A DNA stretch of 64,000 nt from Chaetorhynchus papuensis (lineage: Eukaryota; Chordata; Aves; Passeriformes; Rhipiduridae): positions 731,726 to 795,725 of the forward strand of contig VWYX01000085.1 of the NCBI GenBank assembly GCA_013396525.1, given 5' to 3'. Of the stretch, positions 1 through 13,980 are shown piece after piece (within the stretch, counting starts at the first letter, position 1; each line of letters begins with the position of its first letter). Position numbers and translations under genes: made by a program. The notes below the pieces were generated by a model that had not been told where the DNA came from, did no database searches, and saw nothing but the letters and a program-made list of their open reading frames with translations.

Positions 1-828
1 TGAACAGAAATTTATTTCTTTGTCTTTTTGCATTGTCCACGTGCCTTTTGCAGTCGTGTTAACATCAACTCATTACAGAAAAATGAAGAATTATGGGGTT
101 TTTCCCTTCTATTTTACTGTGGACATTCGAAAATACCTTTTAATATACCTCATGGATATCGCACTTTCCTTTTTTTTTCTTCTTCAAATTCATACTGATG
201 AAGAACAAATTGTTCTTTGTTTTAACATTCTTTATGAGTATGGGTTTAACTTGGCTCTTAGCAACTTTTTCATGTCTCTAGATAAAAACAGAAAGACTTT
301 TTACTATTCCCCACAGGCTTTCTGTTTTTCTGTATATTTTTTCATTGTGTGATTATTCCTTCAAATGTATTCAGGAGCTTCTTCCTAGAAGCGCTTCTTT
401 CCATGCTTTGGGTACAGGGTCTGATACCTTAGATTTGAAGATTTTCCAAACTTCCTTAGCAGTTATGTCTCACTGCGCTTAGATGTACCTGACGTCTCTA
501 ACATAGTTTATTAGATTTTTGCCACGTGGAATCAAGATTCTTAGCAGCCTACTTTTTTTTCCTTCTTTCTCCAGTTCTACTGAAGTGAAACCAGATCTGT
601 CCTTGAGCCATCACTATAATGACAAAATTGTGAAACAGCTTTCTCACCAACGGACAATGCACAGTTTTCACTCTGCATTCTTCTCGGCAACGTAACTTGC
701 ATTAGCTGACAGCAATTTTCAGTCTCAGTGGTTTATACAATGGACAATTCAGATGTGCTCCTGATTCATCTTCTTTCAAAAGCTGAAGGTCAAGCCATCA
801 GGTCAGAAAAACCTTGAGTACAAATATT
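1..828. other. Unannotated AT-rich non-coding DNA
   Basis: No recognisable gene or transposon is visible. The stretch is AT-rich with short T-runs. A 110-codon open frame at 20-352 on the plus strand has a composition dominated by F, Y, L and I, as expected from AT-rich noise, and matches no family I know. The stretch ends at the left target-site copy of the LTR that begins at 829. Confidence 0.6.
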
Positions 829-1364
829 TGCTGTTGTAGTGTGATAGAGTTAATTTTCTTCATAGTAGCCTGTATGGTGTTTTGGATTAGTGATCAAATT
901 AATGGTGATAAGGCATGGGTGTTTGGCTGTTGCTGACCAGGGCTTGCACAGCATCAAGGCCTTCTCTGTTACTCTGTCTCCCCAGTGAATAGGCTTCGGA
1001 TTGGCAAGAGTTTGGGAGGGGGCAGAGCTGAAACAGCTGAGCTGAGGTGGTTAAAGGGATAACCCATAACATATGCTATCAATCTATGCTGTACAGGCTG
1101 GGAGCTTGGTCTTTGCTCAGAGACTGCCTGGGCATGGGCCTGTTTGGGAAAGGGGAGAGTGATTGATTTTGCATCACTTGCAGTGGGTGCAAGTTTTTTG
1201 CTAGTTTTTCTTTTTACCTTTTCTCTTCAGTTGCAAAACTGTTTTTATCTCAACCCATCAGTTTTGTAATTTTCTTTCTCCTATTCCTTCCCCCATTCCT
1301 CGGAGGGGTGGTGAGTGAAGGGTTGTGTGGATGCTCAACTGCTGGACAGGGTCAATTTACTACA
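829..1364 (+). mobile_element. Solo LTR of an avian endogenous retrovirus (probably ERVL-related)
   Basis: This is a non-coding retroviral long terminal repeat of about 536 bases with no internal viral genes beside it, so it is best read as a solo LTR left by recombination. It begins with TG and ends with CA at 1362-1364 (TACA). Recognisable blocks in order are GATAGAGTTAATTTTCTTC near 842, GTTGCTGACC near 928, AAAGGGATA near 1055 and TATCTCAACCCATCA near 1246. The same blocks occur, reverse-complemented, in the LTR at 55679-56295. Flanking hexamers AATATT (823-828) and AATGTT (1365-1370) match at five of six positions and look like a decayed target-site duplication. The expected polyadenylation signal upstream of TATCTCAACCC is mutated (GCAAAACT at 1233-1240), and no good TATA box remains, so the copy is old and probably inactive. 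Assignment to an LTR of this bird type rests on memory of the family; the exact subfamily is not determined. Confidence 0.8.
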
Positions 1365-4300
1365 AATGTTTACTTAGGAGACAGACAAGCCTAACATTTA
1401 CAAGAAACTTTCTTTGTCTCATGAGTTCAGAAATATGCCAGTACTGTGAACAACAGGCAGTAAGTTTCAATAGTTATATTTTGAACACATATAATTAAAC
1501 CACCACTGATGAGATTATGCTGTGATTGTCCTTTACCACAGTATTCTATTACCATAACACCTACTTGGATTATTTCTGGGACAGATAAATAAAATGAAAC
1601 TTCCTCTATAGCCTTAAATTGTAACACAATAGCTAGAGACATTTTTAAAGGTATCTAATGTTGAAGTTTCATTGGGAGGAAGCCTTCTGTGTTCCAAAAC
1701 CTCTGTGGATGTCTTGTATTTCGCTCTGTTAGAACGGTGTACCACAACAATTTGGTGCAACTGGAAAGAAATCTTGAACATAACCACTTCTTGGCAAAGC
1801 TAAGAAGGTGCAGCCAAGCTGAATTACCTTCCAGGCCCAAGCAGGATGAGGTGATCCCTTAAATAAACCCTGGGCCACTCTAAATTTTCTACTGAAGTGG
1901 CTGGTTTGATGGGAACCTTAGTCCGAGCATGCTGTAGCTGGACTTTGTGCAGCTGGAGAAAGCTAGCATGTAACAACTGCTGGGAACAGTTTTTGCTTAC
2001 ATGGGACCTACTCCCAGCCACTGCTTTAACTCCAGTGATCTATTCTCCCACACTGAAAGCTAGCAAAGAACTTGGCAAGTCAGGGAAAAAAAAAGAGGTT
2101 TCTGAATTTTCATTGGCAAGCGTGGGAGCTCAGTAGCTGCTGGGAGTATAAGAACCTCAGGGCAGGAGACCAGCAGTGACTCTTGAAGCATATCATGTTT
2201 TTCTGTAAATATCATACTGTCTGTGTCAAGTCTTCTCGGTAGAGAAATTTGTCCTGATGATACCTGCAGCCACTCACAAACACTTCCCTTTGTTTCTCTG
2301 TCTGACGTGGGACCGTCAGGCGATGAGTATTTAGTGGTGCTTGTACTTCAATTAGAAGTGCTGGTCTCAGAACTTAACAAAGCTGTTCCTAACATCCTCG
2401 CTGAATCAAACCTTTTCTCTTGCAACTCCCATCCACTGTCAGGTAAGTTCAGCAGATGAGAAAAGCCTGCCTGTTTTCAGCAGAGAGAGCATTTCTTCAA
2501 AGCACTTCTTTCTGCATGTTGATCTATTACATGTATGCCCAGCTAACCCCGTTTTAAAAGAACATTCTTAACCTTTGACTGGGATTTTGAGGACAACAGC
2601 AGCCTCTGCTGTTTTCACAGACTGTCTTTGTTCAAGTGGCTTTTTGGAACTGGCGTTTGGTATATTAACCATAGACGTGCTTGCTCTGATTTGTCTGATT
2701 CATACTGTGCTTAAGTCAGCCTGGCTAGCACATTATGCATCCCTTTGTACACTGCAGGGCATTGTATTAGCATGATGGTTAGTAGCTCTGCCAAGATTTA
2801 TCAAACAATAATTTGAAGTTGCAACATCTGGCTTTGGGACTAAAGTGCTGTCTACCCAGAGACTGATGTAACTTGCACATATCAGAGATGAAGCAGAAGA
2901 ATGACAAACTTTCATTCTCTGGGACGGGTGAACTGCAGTAGGTTTTCCCCCTTCCAGACTGTATTAACCATGCAAGGCTTTCACACATAACCACCCTGTT
3001 TATGTTATAATTTCTACTCACAACGGGCAGAAAGAGGATTCCCAGAACACAATATAGCAATAAACACTGGTTAAAAAAATGTAAAAAATAACTGACCAGG
3101 CATGCAATATGCTTCTTGCCTCCGTATAAATCCTATGTGGATGTGGATGATTTGATTTACTTTCCATATCAAAAGCAATATCTTTCCTAAGGCAATATTA
3201 GAATAGTTTTTAATGATAACAGACTGTGTAGTGATGACTTTTTTATATAAATTTAATGATTTTTACCGTAGGCCCTCCTGTTTGAAAACCTATATGAAAT
3301 CAAATGGATGACAATTAAATAGCACCCTCTCCATCCCAAATCTAGGTGAGTGTGATTTTGAAAAGATACTGTCTTAATTGGGCTGATTGCTTCTACTGAA
3401 TGCAGCGGTGACAAGTTAAAGAAAGAATAACATTTAAGGATTATTGCCTTAAATTAACAATCCACAACTTTGTAGGCTCAATTGCAGTTTATCTTGTTAA
3501 TGATAGTCAAAGTTAGTATTCAGATATCCTTCTTACATTTTCCAGGGTCTCTTGGCCTTATTAATTCAAATCTTACTTTCAATGTATGCATGTAGCCAAG
3601 ATAATTATTAGAAGGAGAGATCAAAGCAAGCATATTATAGTCCTATTCCATTTTCTGCTGATGTGAGTGATCTGCCTGTTCTTTGATGTTGTATGCTTCT
3701 ACAGTGAAAGTACAGAGGATAAAAATACTACACCATGTAATCTGGCATTTATCCCATGAGAGCAGAATTCCAAATTGTGACACATGTCAAGAAGTTAAAA
3801 AAAAATAACTTAAAAGAGCCCTACGCTTTATACAGTGACATACTCTGCATTTAAACACCATCAAACATCATTTTCCATTACAAATTTAGTCCCCTATATA
3901 AAATTCAAAGAATTTCTGTAACTTTAGTCAAAGAAAATGACAGCAATACTTGTAAAATAGCTGCTATATTTACTAGTAGTTACACTAAGATGGCAACTTA
4001 GCTTTATTCAAACCAAATTCTTCTCTTTTTTTTTATCCTTAAAAAGGCAAAGGGAAGACAAAATTAATGTCTTTGTGAAAACACAGATGCATCTTCTGAA
4101 CAATTTAGTTTCATCTCCAGCAGTCTGTTTATTCAAACTGAGTTTTATCATTCTTTGGAAAATGTGATTCCAGGTGCTGAATCCAGTACTGACGCAGGCT
4201 CATAGGATTCTCCCTCAGTGTGAGGAAGCAGGATTCGTCCTTTATTATCGTGTATTTAAGAGGTAATTGCCCCACATTTCTTGTCAGAATTCTGTCATAT

Positions 4301-5902
4301 TGACACATATATTGGAAACTGAATTCATCATATTTCTGCCTTTGTAGCATAACACTTGATTATTTCAGACTGTAAAGAGCAGAAAGAATGTCAGTTACAA
4401 CAGTGTAACATTTGGCCTTCATGGGTTTACTGGAAAATGTCAGAAGTCTTTGGACAGTTTGAGAATTTTTCCTTCACTACAAAAATCAGTGAGAGGTTTT
4501 TTTGTTAGTTACTATATAGATGTAAAACAGTAATGCCCAATTCTTTATGTCTTGAGGATGAAACAGGCCAAAAAAGAGCTTTCCATCTTCACTTTTCTTC
4601 ATGCTCAACATTGTAATTAATTCCAAACAGATTCCATATGAAGAATGTCCTTAATTTTCTTTTCACAATTTACCTGCATTTTCTCACGTCTGAGTTCTAT
4701 GAGGGGCAGAAACATAACTGTCAAAACACAGGATAAAAGAAAAAGCTGTCCACAAAAGAAAACTTAAATCGGGAAGACACAGAAATATCATCAAATTCCT
4801 AGTTCCTATTTAACCTTTATAGTTATGAGATGTTTCTGTATATTGGATAGAAAAGCTAGTATATGGGAACTTAACCTCAGATTATTTCTCTTGCAATTGT
4901 GGCTAAAAGTGTCCTAATTCCTTCATTTTATCATTCAGGAAGGGTCTGTTTCATTGCTGTTGCTTTCTAGTGATGCTGCTGGATTTTTTTATCCCTAGAA
5001 AATAAGGAAATAGTCTTGCATGTTACTTTTTTTTCTAAATTTGGAGCTTTTTCTATAGACTGAGGGCCAAAATCTCAGCCTCATAAAGCTGGTCTGTATT
5101 GGCAGTTCAAGATTTCCCTAAACAAGACATTCAAAGGAAAACATTACTAGATTTATGGTCTGGGATCCTCTTAAACTTGAAATCACACCTAGGTAGACAC
5201 GAGTTCAAGAAACATTCGCTTTCATCTATGTCTGCCTTGAAGATTATCCTAGATTCTATCAGACTGTCACCTGGCACAGGGGTACATGTTCCTGACATGT
5301 CCAAGCTTGGATACTGCAAATCATGGGACTTGGGAATGAAGTTTGCTGAAGATAAAAAAAGAACCAGCAAAACACTCCTGGTGGTTTAGCAAGCATCTGC
5401 TTGCCTGCTCAGCAATGTGGGTCATATTTTTCTTTCTGCACTGTGCTCCCACTAAACTCAGAATCCAGATGTGCTTCTCAAGATCTTTGTAATTTGTTAC
5501 TAGAGTGATTGTCAGGTGGAAAGTAGGCTTTCTCCAAAATCAAAACTCTCCCTGTAATGACGTCGGTTCTGCAGCTAATTTCAGTTTTCTCTCAGAAATT
5601 AATTTCCAGATCCTCCATGTGTTAGTAAAGTGCCAGTCTGACTGCTCCAGCTGTGGGTCTTAAAAGCTGGATGCATACAGATCTGCTGAGAAATAGGTTG
5701 TTGTTCCATAACAATACTCAGATTTTTGCCTGGAGGAAAGAGGACAGAGTGCTCTAAACATCATGAGAGTACTTGGAAACATTTAAAAATATTTTGGAAA
5801 AGCTAACAGTGAAAATGTCTTGGAAATACATTCCAGAATTTTCCTTTCCAGACAAGTTTGAAAACATGAGCTTACTAATGATTCATATGGGGGTGGGGAG
5901 AT
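1365..5902. other. Unannotated non-coding stretch
   Basis: Mostly unique AT-rich DNA. At 1650-2460 GC content is somewhat higher and several frames of 60-80 codons overlap on both strands; none resembles a known protein. A TATA-like GAGTATAAGAA at 2144-2154 has no supporting initiator or open frame. No tRNA, CR1 or LTR block was recognised. Confidence 0.5.
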
Positions 5903-5949
5903 GTTTTTTGTTTGTTTGTTTTGTTTTGTTTTGTTTTGTTTTGTTTTGG
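5903..5949 (+). repeat. (TTTTG)n / (TTTG)n microsatellite
   Basis: A run of T-rich units starts as TTTG repeats and continues as about seven TTTTG units. It is a simple sequence repeat likely to vary in length between individuals. It accounts for the low-complexity stretches in the open frames that cross it on both strands. Confidence 0.95.
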
Positions 5950-8900
5950 ATTTTGGGGTTTTTTTCCCTCTGAAGATTTAGGGGTTCCATGTACCAGGCA
6001 TTCCAATTCCTCACTGGTTCTGTCTATGATTTTCAAACTTTTTGTGGATTCAGATATGACTGTCCCAGGAATTTGCCGAGTGAGGGCTCCCAGGGCACAG
6101 TGCAAGGAGTGCAGGCAGCACTTGTGTTTAGCTGCTGTGAATGGCTCAGCAGGGCTCTTTGCTCCCTCCCTGTCTTGAGTGTGGAGAAACTAGCCAAGCA
6201 AAAGTCAGAAGTTCTTGGCTGCAATTCTCAGACTGTTTTCAAAAGGGTGATGTTATACTGTATTTTTCCTTTCATCTACAAAGAATGTCTTGCATTCGTG
6301 TGTGCGGCTGTTCCAGCAATCCACCTTGTACAAAATCATGCACTGCTGCACAAGGACAGGTCTTCTCTAAAGAGTGGATGGAGTCAAACAGGAGAAGTGA
6401 CAAAAAGGCCTTTATTTGTCCCTCTTCAAATTTTCTCTTGGACAGAGAGGTGAATTTTTGTTATCAATGTGTTAAGAAGCAGCTTTTTCTTTTTATTGAA
6501 GTACTGACTTTATGCTCAGAGCCAAAGCACAGCAGAGCTCTCACAATGTCACATTCCAGCAGCAAGTGAAAGGTACTTGTAAATGTTGGACACCTACACA
6601 TGAGTAGCTTGCTTTCCTATGAGAGCTGAATTAATGAGAAATGAACATGTTAAAGGTGGTCGATAGTTATTTGGGAAACACTTTGTCTCGAGAAACCTGA
6701 GAGCAAGGAAGGTTGTGTAAGGAAAGTAATGGACTGAGTGGCATTTAAACAATAAATTGCCTAGTTGGGTTGTTCAGTTAAGGAGAAACACCTCAGAAAT
6801 CGGGCTGTATCTACACAGATTATAACCTCATCCTGAGTTACCAGCTCTCTGGTAAGCACTCAAAATCTGTTCTCCTGTCAAGGCACTAGGTCATGATAAG
6901 TTGGTGGTGTTATATACATACATATATACATACATACCTCTGAATGGCCAAAATGAGCTCAAAGTATTCACATGCAGGGTGTTGCACTTCTAGGGTATAA
7001 CCACTAATTATTACATCTAAATTTCTGAGCAGCCCAGGTATTTAAAGTATCCTTGATGTTACTCCCATTTCTGTCACTGAGAGCTACAGCCAGGTGGCAG
7101 GAAGGAGGTGTGCAGAGGAATAAACTTTGCTATAAAAATATGTATTCCTTACTTCTTCTGAGTAAACACTACAGATACCTACATAAATGGTGTATAAAGC
7201 TTTCATGAATCAGGCCTCAGGCTAGACATTTAAGTGGTCCCTACTGTATTCACATACAAACAATTGCACAGTATATTAAGAATTGCAATAATAGAAAAAT
7301 AGCTATAAAATATTAGCATGATTTTACTTTTATTTTTATAGCTCCTTGTCTTTCTTGACTTTTGGGGGTTTTTTTTGAAATAATGAGAAAGTCAGTAAAA
7401 TATTACAAGCATGTATAGATTGAAGGAGTGCTCAGCCAGAATTGGGAGGCATTTTATACTTTCCATATTCGTTGATTACACTGGCAGAAAGCTTAAGAGA
7501 GAAAATATCTGGGTCTGTATTATGCTGAATACATTTCACATACAGTCCTCCTAGTTATCAATTAATTCAACTTACTTCCTCATCAATTTTTTTCCCCCTT
7601 AGTCCTGATGGTTTTATGACCTAGACCCAGGCGATACCCTTAGGCAGTCCATCTGATAATTGACACATTTTCTAACACAGCATAGTGATGCCCAAGTCAG
7701 TGCTTTCAGGCCGTGACTTCAGCTTATTGGAGACTGCAGCAGGGACTCCTTTTATCCCTCATACATCAGAATACACTGACAGCTCTCCCAAGCAGGGACG
7801 AGGCAGGTCTCTCCCTCAGGAAAATGTATGCAAACACCTCCGGAACATTGTACTGGTTGCTAGGCATCACACTGGTGACATCTTTATGATAAACATGGTA
7901 TGCAGAAGAAGGCCTAATAAAAGAATAACAAATTATTACATCCAGAGGGCAATTTTACAAGATTAACTGGTGTAATAAATTACTGCTGTAGTCAAAATAC
8001 TGTGTTACCTTTTAAGGTATTTCACAGCAGAGTCTAAATGAACCAGCCTATAAAACAGAGCATGTTTCACAGAAAATAATAAACCCATTCCTATATTTTT
8101 TTAATACTTTTCATGATACCTATGTGTGGTGTTTGGCTTGCTGCGTGGTACCTTCAGCAATTGCTTGCTGAAAAATAAGGCTATACATGCAATTCATACC
8201 AAGATATCTCTGTTCATCATTATTTCTTCCCTGCTGCTGGACGTTCAGTACCACTGCAATCTACATAATATCAATTTGAATGAAAGCCCATAGCATTTTA
8301 TTTATAAAACTATTTTCATACATAAAACATTACAAAGAAAATGCCAGTAGACAAATACTTTTCACATTAATTATCAAATATTTTTATTTTTTTTCTTTCT
8401 CCTTTACAGAAAAAAAAGGACATCTCACATTCACCTTCTTTCTCTCTCTCTCATTGTGACTTGCTTTCTCTCTCTTTTTCCTTGATTGTCTGAATACCTT
8501 AAATTTGTCCATTAGTGATTTTGTCTTTTTAATTTTAAGGATTCATATTTTACATTTCAAATATCCTAGTCCTTTTGTATTAAAAACATCTTTGTGGAGA
8601 AAAAAGATCCCTCATTTGAGCCCTAACTGACACAAGACCCTGGTTATTGTCATGTACTACTTTATACTAATACAGAAGTGAATTTGCATTTCATTTGTAA
8701 ATGAATGAGACGTGTTTTCCTGTGATTATTTCAGTCAAAATTCCAAGATTTCTTACAACCTACAAAAGGCAGAGCCTGCATCTGGAGTTCAACGGCCCTG
8801 GATATACTACAATTTATCATAAACTCTCCTATGTTACTGTAGCATAATACATTAACAGGATAGCACAGCTTCATTTTTGTAAGCTGCAGACCATTTGCAG

Positions 8901-11900
8901 ATTCTTGCAGTTCTACTAATCTGATATAGAATGCTTTCATAATTTAAGCCACCAATATCTTCACTTACAAAAAGACATGCTCTAGATGGGATGTTTGCCC
9001 TGGTTTTAGTCACAGGGGCTTCTGAGTGTTGGTCTGTTCCAGTCCTCTTCCGGAACGGGATGTGTTAATTCTGCTTCCCTCTCCCGTGTTAAGGGTATGG
9101 AGTATGGGACTGCAGTCTGACATAAACCAGCACCTCCCAAAAGCCCTGTCACACAACTGGTGAAAATTACTCTCTCTCCCTGTAGGGAAGAGAAATTTCC
9201 AGTAGGAACACAGTGCCACGGGTTTCCTTGGTAGCTTTACATGTGTACAGAGTAGCATTACACTGAAACGATCAAAAAGGTTGCAGCATTACAAATAAAA
9301 ACAGAGAAGATGCAGAAATACTTGTAAAAGTGCCAAAAGGGCACTTTAGGTATACTCAGATGAACCCAGCCTGTATGTGAATTAACAACTCATTTTCAAG
9401 ACCCCCTCTTATCTATCTGCACAAGGGAAACAGAAACACGTGTGCCTTTATTGCTAGATTATCTGAGTTCACAAAAAACCCCCAAACTGTGCAGCCCTGC
9501 ATGCTGAACATAGATCTCTCGGATCTCTGACAAAAAGTGTGCAGCAATGCCACAGCAGAGGCAATAATGGATGGTGCAAGATGAAAAACAACAAAACCAA
9601 GCAGCAGAGGGAGGGGCTGAGCGTGGTACCCATCTTTCAAGGCACAGCCAAGAGGTGACACTCAGACATCATCATCGACTGGGATCAAGTGCAAGGTTCA
9701 AAGCAAGTTTTTTTTTACTTCACAAAACAAAATGATGCTCCCAGTGGGTAGATGCCATGGAGGAAGGCCAGGAGACAGCGTGCTGGAGACAAGATAACAC
9801 ATAAGAGCTGAAATGAGAGACTGAGATGTGGGAAGAGACCAGTCAGGGCAGTGCTGGGGGCAGGAAAGGAGGGGGAGCACCAGAATCAGAAGACACGTGA
9901 TCCAGAAAAGACCTTGAAGTGTAGGGATTAATTTGAACCTGTGAACTTCATCAGACAATATTGTTTAGTTTACAGATGACTGAATGCATATATCTATTTA
10001 TTCTGTCAGAAAGGTATGTACTATTTATAGAAAAATGCTGAGAAAATATAAATCACTGGTAGGTAAATGTTAACACATTAAAAGACAGAAAATCAAAGTA
10101 CTTCCAACCAAATGGTACCCGCTTCTGTTTTAGCAAAACATAAGCAGTGACTCAGTCTTCCTGAATGTAAACAAAACTGTATCAAAACAACTAAATGTAA
10201 TTTAAAAAGTAAATGAATTATACAAATCCAAATAGATTTTTTTCACCCAGAATTTTTGAAAACTATTACATTGTCTCCTACTTTGCAGATTTATACTATT
10301 AAGATTTTGGTTTCATGTTTCAATCCAGGACCATGCAGTTTTTGAAACGTAAAAAGCTCTTTAAAGATGAGAAGGAACATCACTGCTTTTATTTTTTATT
10401 TAATTTTTAATTGATTGTGTGGAAGGCTTATTGCCTTTCCGTGTTAAATATGTATTACAGCAAAAGATATTCACAGAATTTTCAGAGAGTTCTAATAAGA
10501 CATGGATGTCACAAAAAGTTTGCTCCCACTCAGTAAGATGTAATAACAAATACCTACAGGAGTGTTGAGGACAAATGCAGAAATACTTTCACTCAGATTT
10601 CAATACTGCTAAGGTTATCTGTTAAAGTTTCTAAATAAGTAAAAAAACTAACAAATTACTCTGTAAGAAACAATAAATATTTTATCCCTGTTCAAACATT
10701 GCCTCACTCTCAAAATCCAAACTGTAACTCAAGATGTAATAATTTGTTGACTAGAATTATTTCAGAGTATTCAGTGTGAATATCCAATACTTAATTAAGC
10801 AACAAAACAGTGCTAGGTGATTTTTCATAGATTTTACTGAATTTACTTATTTAAAAAGATAACAGTGAATAAGCCACTTTCAGGAGAGAAAAGCATCTGG
10901 ATGAAGCAACAAAATATGTTGTGCAAGGGGATGTGGTAAATGTAACTTTTTGCTAAATGTACAGTACTTGGAACCTAGCTTTAAAGAGCTATTTGCACAA
11001 GACATTTATCTGAATGATGTAAGGGGGAGGATATTCTTCATAATCAACAACCATTCAAGGGAAAATTGCACTTGTGAAGAAAAGGTAGCTCATCAGCAGC
11101 TCACTTATCAACTCCACAGGCAGATCATTGCATGCAGAAGCTCCTGTATCAATGGACCCGGACAAGATTTTGGGAAGAAGTCAGTCCCTAACCCAAAACA
11201 GGTGCCTGTACTGGTAAAGAATATCTATTAAATCAAATGAACTTTGCAATTAAACACCATGCAAACGAGAAAGATGATCAAAAGCAACTTCTGATAAGGC
11301 AAGTGGAAGCATTGGATCAATGTTGTTTCAGGGTTTTCATATTCTATCATTTATACATTTGTTATTGCATCTCTAAGAAAAAGAAACACCCGGGAACTTC
11401 TGACTGCAGTGTTCAATTGGAAAGAAGTCATACCTGCTATTTAGAATTGTCTTGCTGGGCATTATAAAGAGAAGAAGAGAAGATACAGCCAAGAGTCACT
11501 ACAGCAGAAACCTCAAAGTAAAGCAAAAATTATTTGTGAAAATGGTATCAAAAGAATCATATGGATCACAGAGATACATTATAAATTGATCAAGCTCGAC
11601 TGTCACAATGTCTCCTAGTGTGCTTATAATACAGAAATTTTAGATATCTTACTTTGATTTTGTGTTTGGAGAACTCATTTGAATGATAGCAACCATACAT
11701 TACTGAGTTCACATCCATAATAGAAAACAGAGGAGTTCTCAGAGCATGAAGAAATAACATCAAAATCTTCATACTGTATGTAACCATGAAGCAGCTGCAG
11801 CTATGTGTAACCAGTTATTAATTTAAGATACTGGCTTTCTGAAAACATATTTAATCACAAATTATTTGAGCCCTCTTTCCTGAGGGGGAGGTTAACACTC

Positions 11901-12541
11901 TTCAACATCCTATAAAGATCCATTTTGGAGATGCTATGTTAAAGTGTCTGAAGTTCCTAAAAATCCATACAAAACTATTAAAAAATGTAAGAGTACATAA
12001 ATCTGTCAGTTGGAAATTTTTCCTATTCCCATTGTGTATACTGATATCTGATCACTTTTATCTGAGACAGAAGTCAGATGTTTTGAAATGGAACATTGTA
12101 TGACTGCACAGATTGAGAAAATCCAAGTTAATGGAATTATTTGTAACTTTTGAATACCGCCATAATTTGGAAATTTTTTTAAAAACGCTGAAAACAGAAA
12201 AAATAATTTCCTGTTATGTATATTCAATCTATCTCACCAATCACTTAATTTCTTGCATAATCTTCTGCATCTGTTGAGGGACGAAAAGAGCCTGAGCACA
12301 GACGATGTTTTGTCACCTGTAGAAAAAAAATCCAACTATAATGAACTCTTGGAGAACTGTTGGGAATAATAATTGCTTCCCCTTTCTCCAGGGCAGTCTA
12401 GAACCTCACTACCTGTATTCAGCCCTTCAGGGAAAACTAAAACCACTTTCCCAATAATCTAATAACAGTAAGGAAAGTCAATGAGCAAAGCATGAATAAA
12501 GTATATTTAAATAATTGCTACTTCTTGCATGAAATACAAAA
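5950..12541. other. Unannotated non-coding stretch
   Basis: No gene or transposon recognised. Two overlapping plus-strand frames at 5989-6453 (154 codons) and 6141-6569 (142 codons) are the longest here, but they lack any family signature and overlap in different frames. A short TACATA-type run lies at 6911-6937. Pyrimidine-rich TC runs lie at 8436-8452 and 8464-8482. A 93-codon frame at 7685-7966 and another at 10950-11231 are not recognisable either. GC content rises slightly at 9600-9900 without an identifiable element. Confidence 0.5.
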
Positions 12542-12589
12542 GTTTGTTTGTTGATTTGTTTGTTGTTGTTGTTTTGTTGGGTTTTTTTA
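12542..12589 (+). repeat. T/G-rich low-complexity tract
   Basis: Imperfect TTTG and TTG units with T-runs. It resembles the tracts at 5903 and 38610 and is of simple-repeat origin, not coding. Confidence 0.85.
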
Positions 12590-13838
12590 GAACTGAGTCA
12601 CAAATCAGATTGCAGTGCCTGGACTGGGATGTTTATGACAGACTAATGCCAGTCCAAAACAAATTCCAGCAATCAGGACAGCCTCTCCAAAGTTACTTAG
12701 GTATATTTGAAAACAAGAGTTACAATGCTCAGGTGTGGGCAGGTGTGCAAGCAAGCTGCTCACCTCACCTCCAGAAGGTAAGTTTGACCTGGCCAACAGA
12801 GGTTATGAAGAGACATTTCTCCCTCAGAGGCTGCTGTGCTAAAAACCTGTCCATGGTGGTTAGAGGAGACGTACATTTTTACCTTGTGCCCCTTCTGGCC
12901 CCCCTCACATCACCCCTAGAGAACCCAGGGTTCTGGTTTTTTTAATGAAACTAAAGAAAAAAATCTCAGCATATCAAGCACTTAGGTTAACTCTGTTTTC
13001 TTCACTTTTTTTACAGTTCCGTGGACATGCAGGCAGATACTTCAAAACAACACACCCTGTCTTTACAGATGTTCTTGCAAGAGGAACGTACAAACTCAGG
13101 GGATCAAGAAATATCCATTTTTGAAGGTCAGTCAGATTCAAACATTCACCTTCAGTTAATATTCGCTAACCTGAAAAAAATCCAGTTCTTCCCACTTAGC
13201 TGTTATTTGCCGTTTACCACTTTGGAGATGACAATGCACTCGGGGCATGGTCTGAAAAATTATCACATGCACATGGAGATATTTGTGGTCAGAATCAGAC
13301 TTAAACTGTAGAAACCTAGATGTGGTGTCTGCCTGTGAGTTATACATATGAGTTCCCTGTAGAAGCAATGGAGATCTAGTCAATACAGTTAAAGAAATCA
13401 GGATGGTAATTCAGATGTGTGATTGCAAAAGCCCGTTTTATTTCCAAATAGTTCTCCAATACCAGCTAGACCTCTTTCAGGCACTTATGAGTTCAATCCC
13501 TTCACTTAAGTACAGCCACACAGTGCTGTCCCCTCTGTGTCAGGGCATTGTAGGTGGCTTGTAGCTGCTGTTCCAGAATGGTGCAAGCCTCCAGTAGGAG
13601 ATCTAGGGGGATTCACTATCTGGTTGTAGATTTCTTAACTTATGGTGTCCAGGTACTCATCTAAACACTGCTCTCTCTGCAAACATAATCAGGAGTATTT
13701 GAGACACTTGCATGAGAACTATGCAAGTTGTTGGATACTCAGATTTCCATTTTTGGCCAAGTCCTTAAATTAAGCCACTCTTCCTTTGTGGGATACAACA
13801 CTCATTCCCACTCAGAACTCAGAGGGACACGTGTTCCT
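12590..13838. other. Unannotated non-coding stretch
   Basis: Contains a 138-codon open frame (12529-12945, plus strand) that starts inside the T/G-rich tract and shows no domain or family similarity. A 96-codon frame at 13021-13311 is likewise unrecognised. No transposon blocks were found before the CR1 that begins at 13839. Confidence 0.45.
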
Positions 13839-13980
13839 GGAATCATAGAATGGCTTGGGTTGGAAGGGACATTTAAGATCATCCAGTTCTAGCCCTCATT
13901 CTATGGGTAGGGGCACTTTCCACCAGAGCAGGGTGCACACAGCCCCATCCAGCCTGGCCTTGAACACTTCCAGAGATGTT
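13839..13980 (-). mobile_element. CR1 LINE, 3' untranslated end (fragment)
   Basis: This is the 3' terminus of a chicken-repeat-1 retrotransposon, inserted in reverse orientation. It starts with the complement of the CR1 tail (AATCATAGAATGGCTTGGGT from 13841), followed by GGAAGGGACATTTAAGATCA and, further in, CAGCCTGGCCTTGAACACTTCC at about 13952-13973. CR1 copies are nearly always 5'-truncated, which explains the length of about 140 bases. No coding part of the element is present, so it is inert. Confidence 0.93.

Noticed and set aside
2144..2154. TATA-like GAGTATAAGAA as a promoter
   Set aside because: There is no supported gene, initiator or CpG island downstream.
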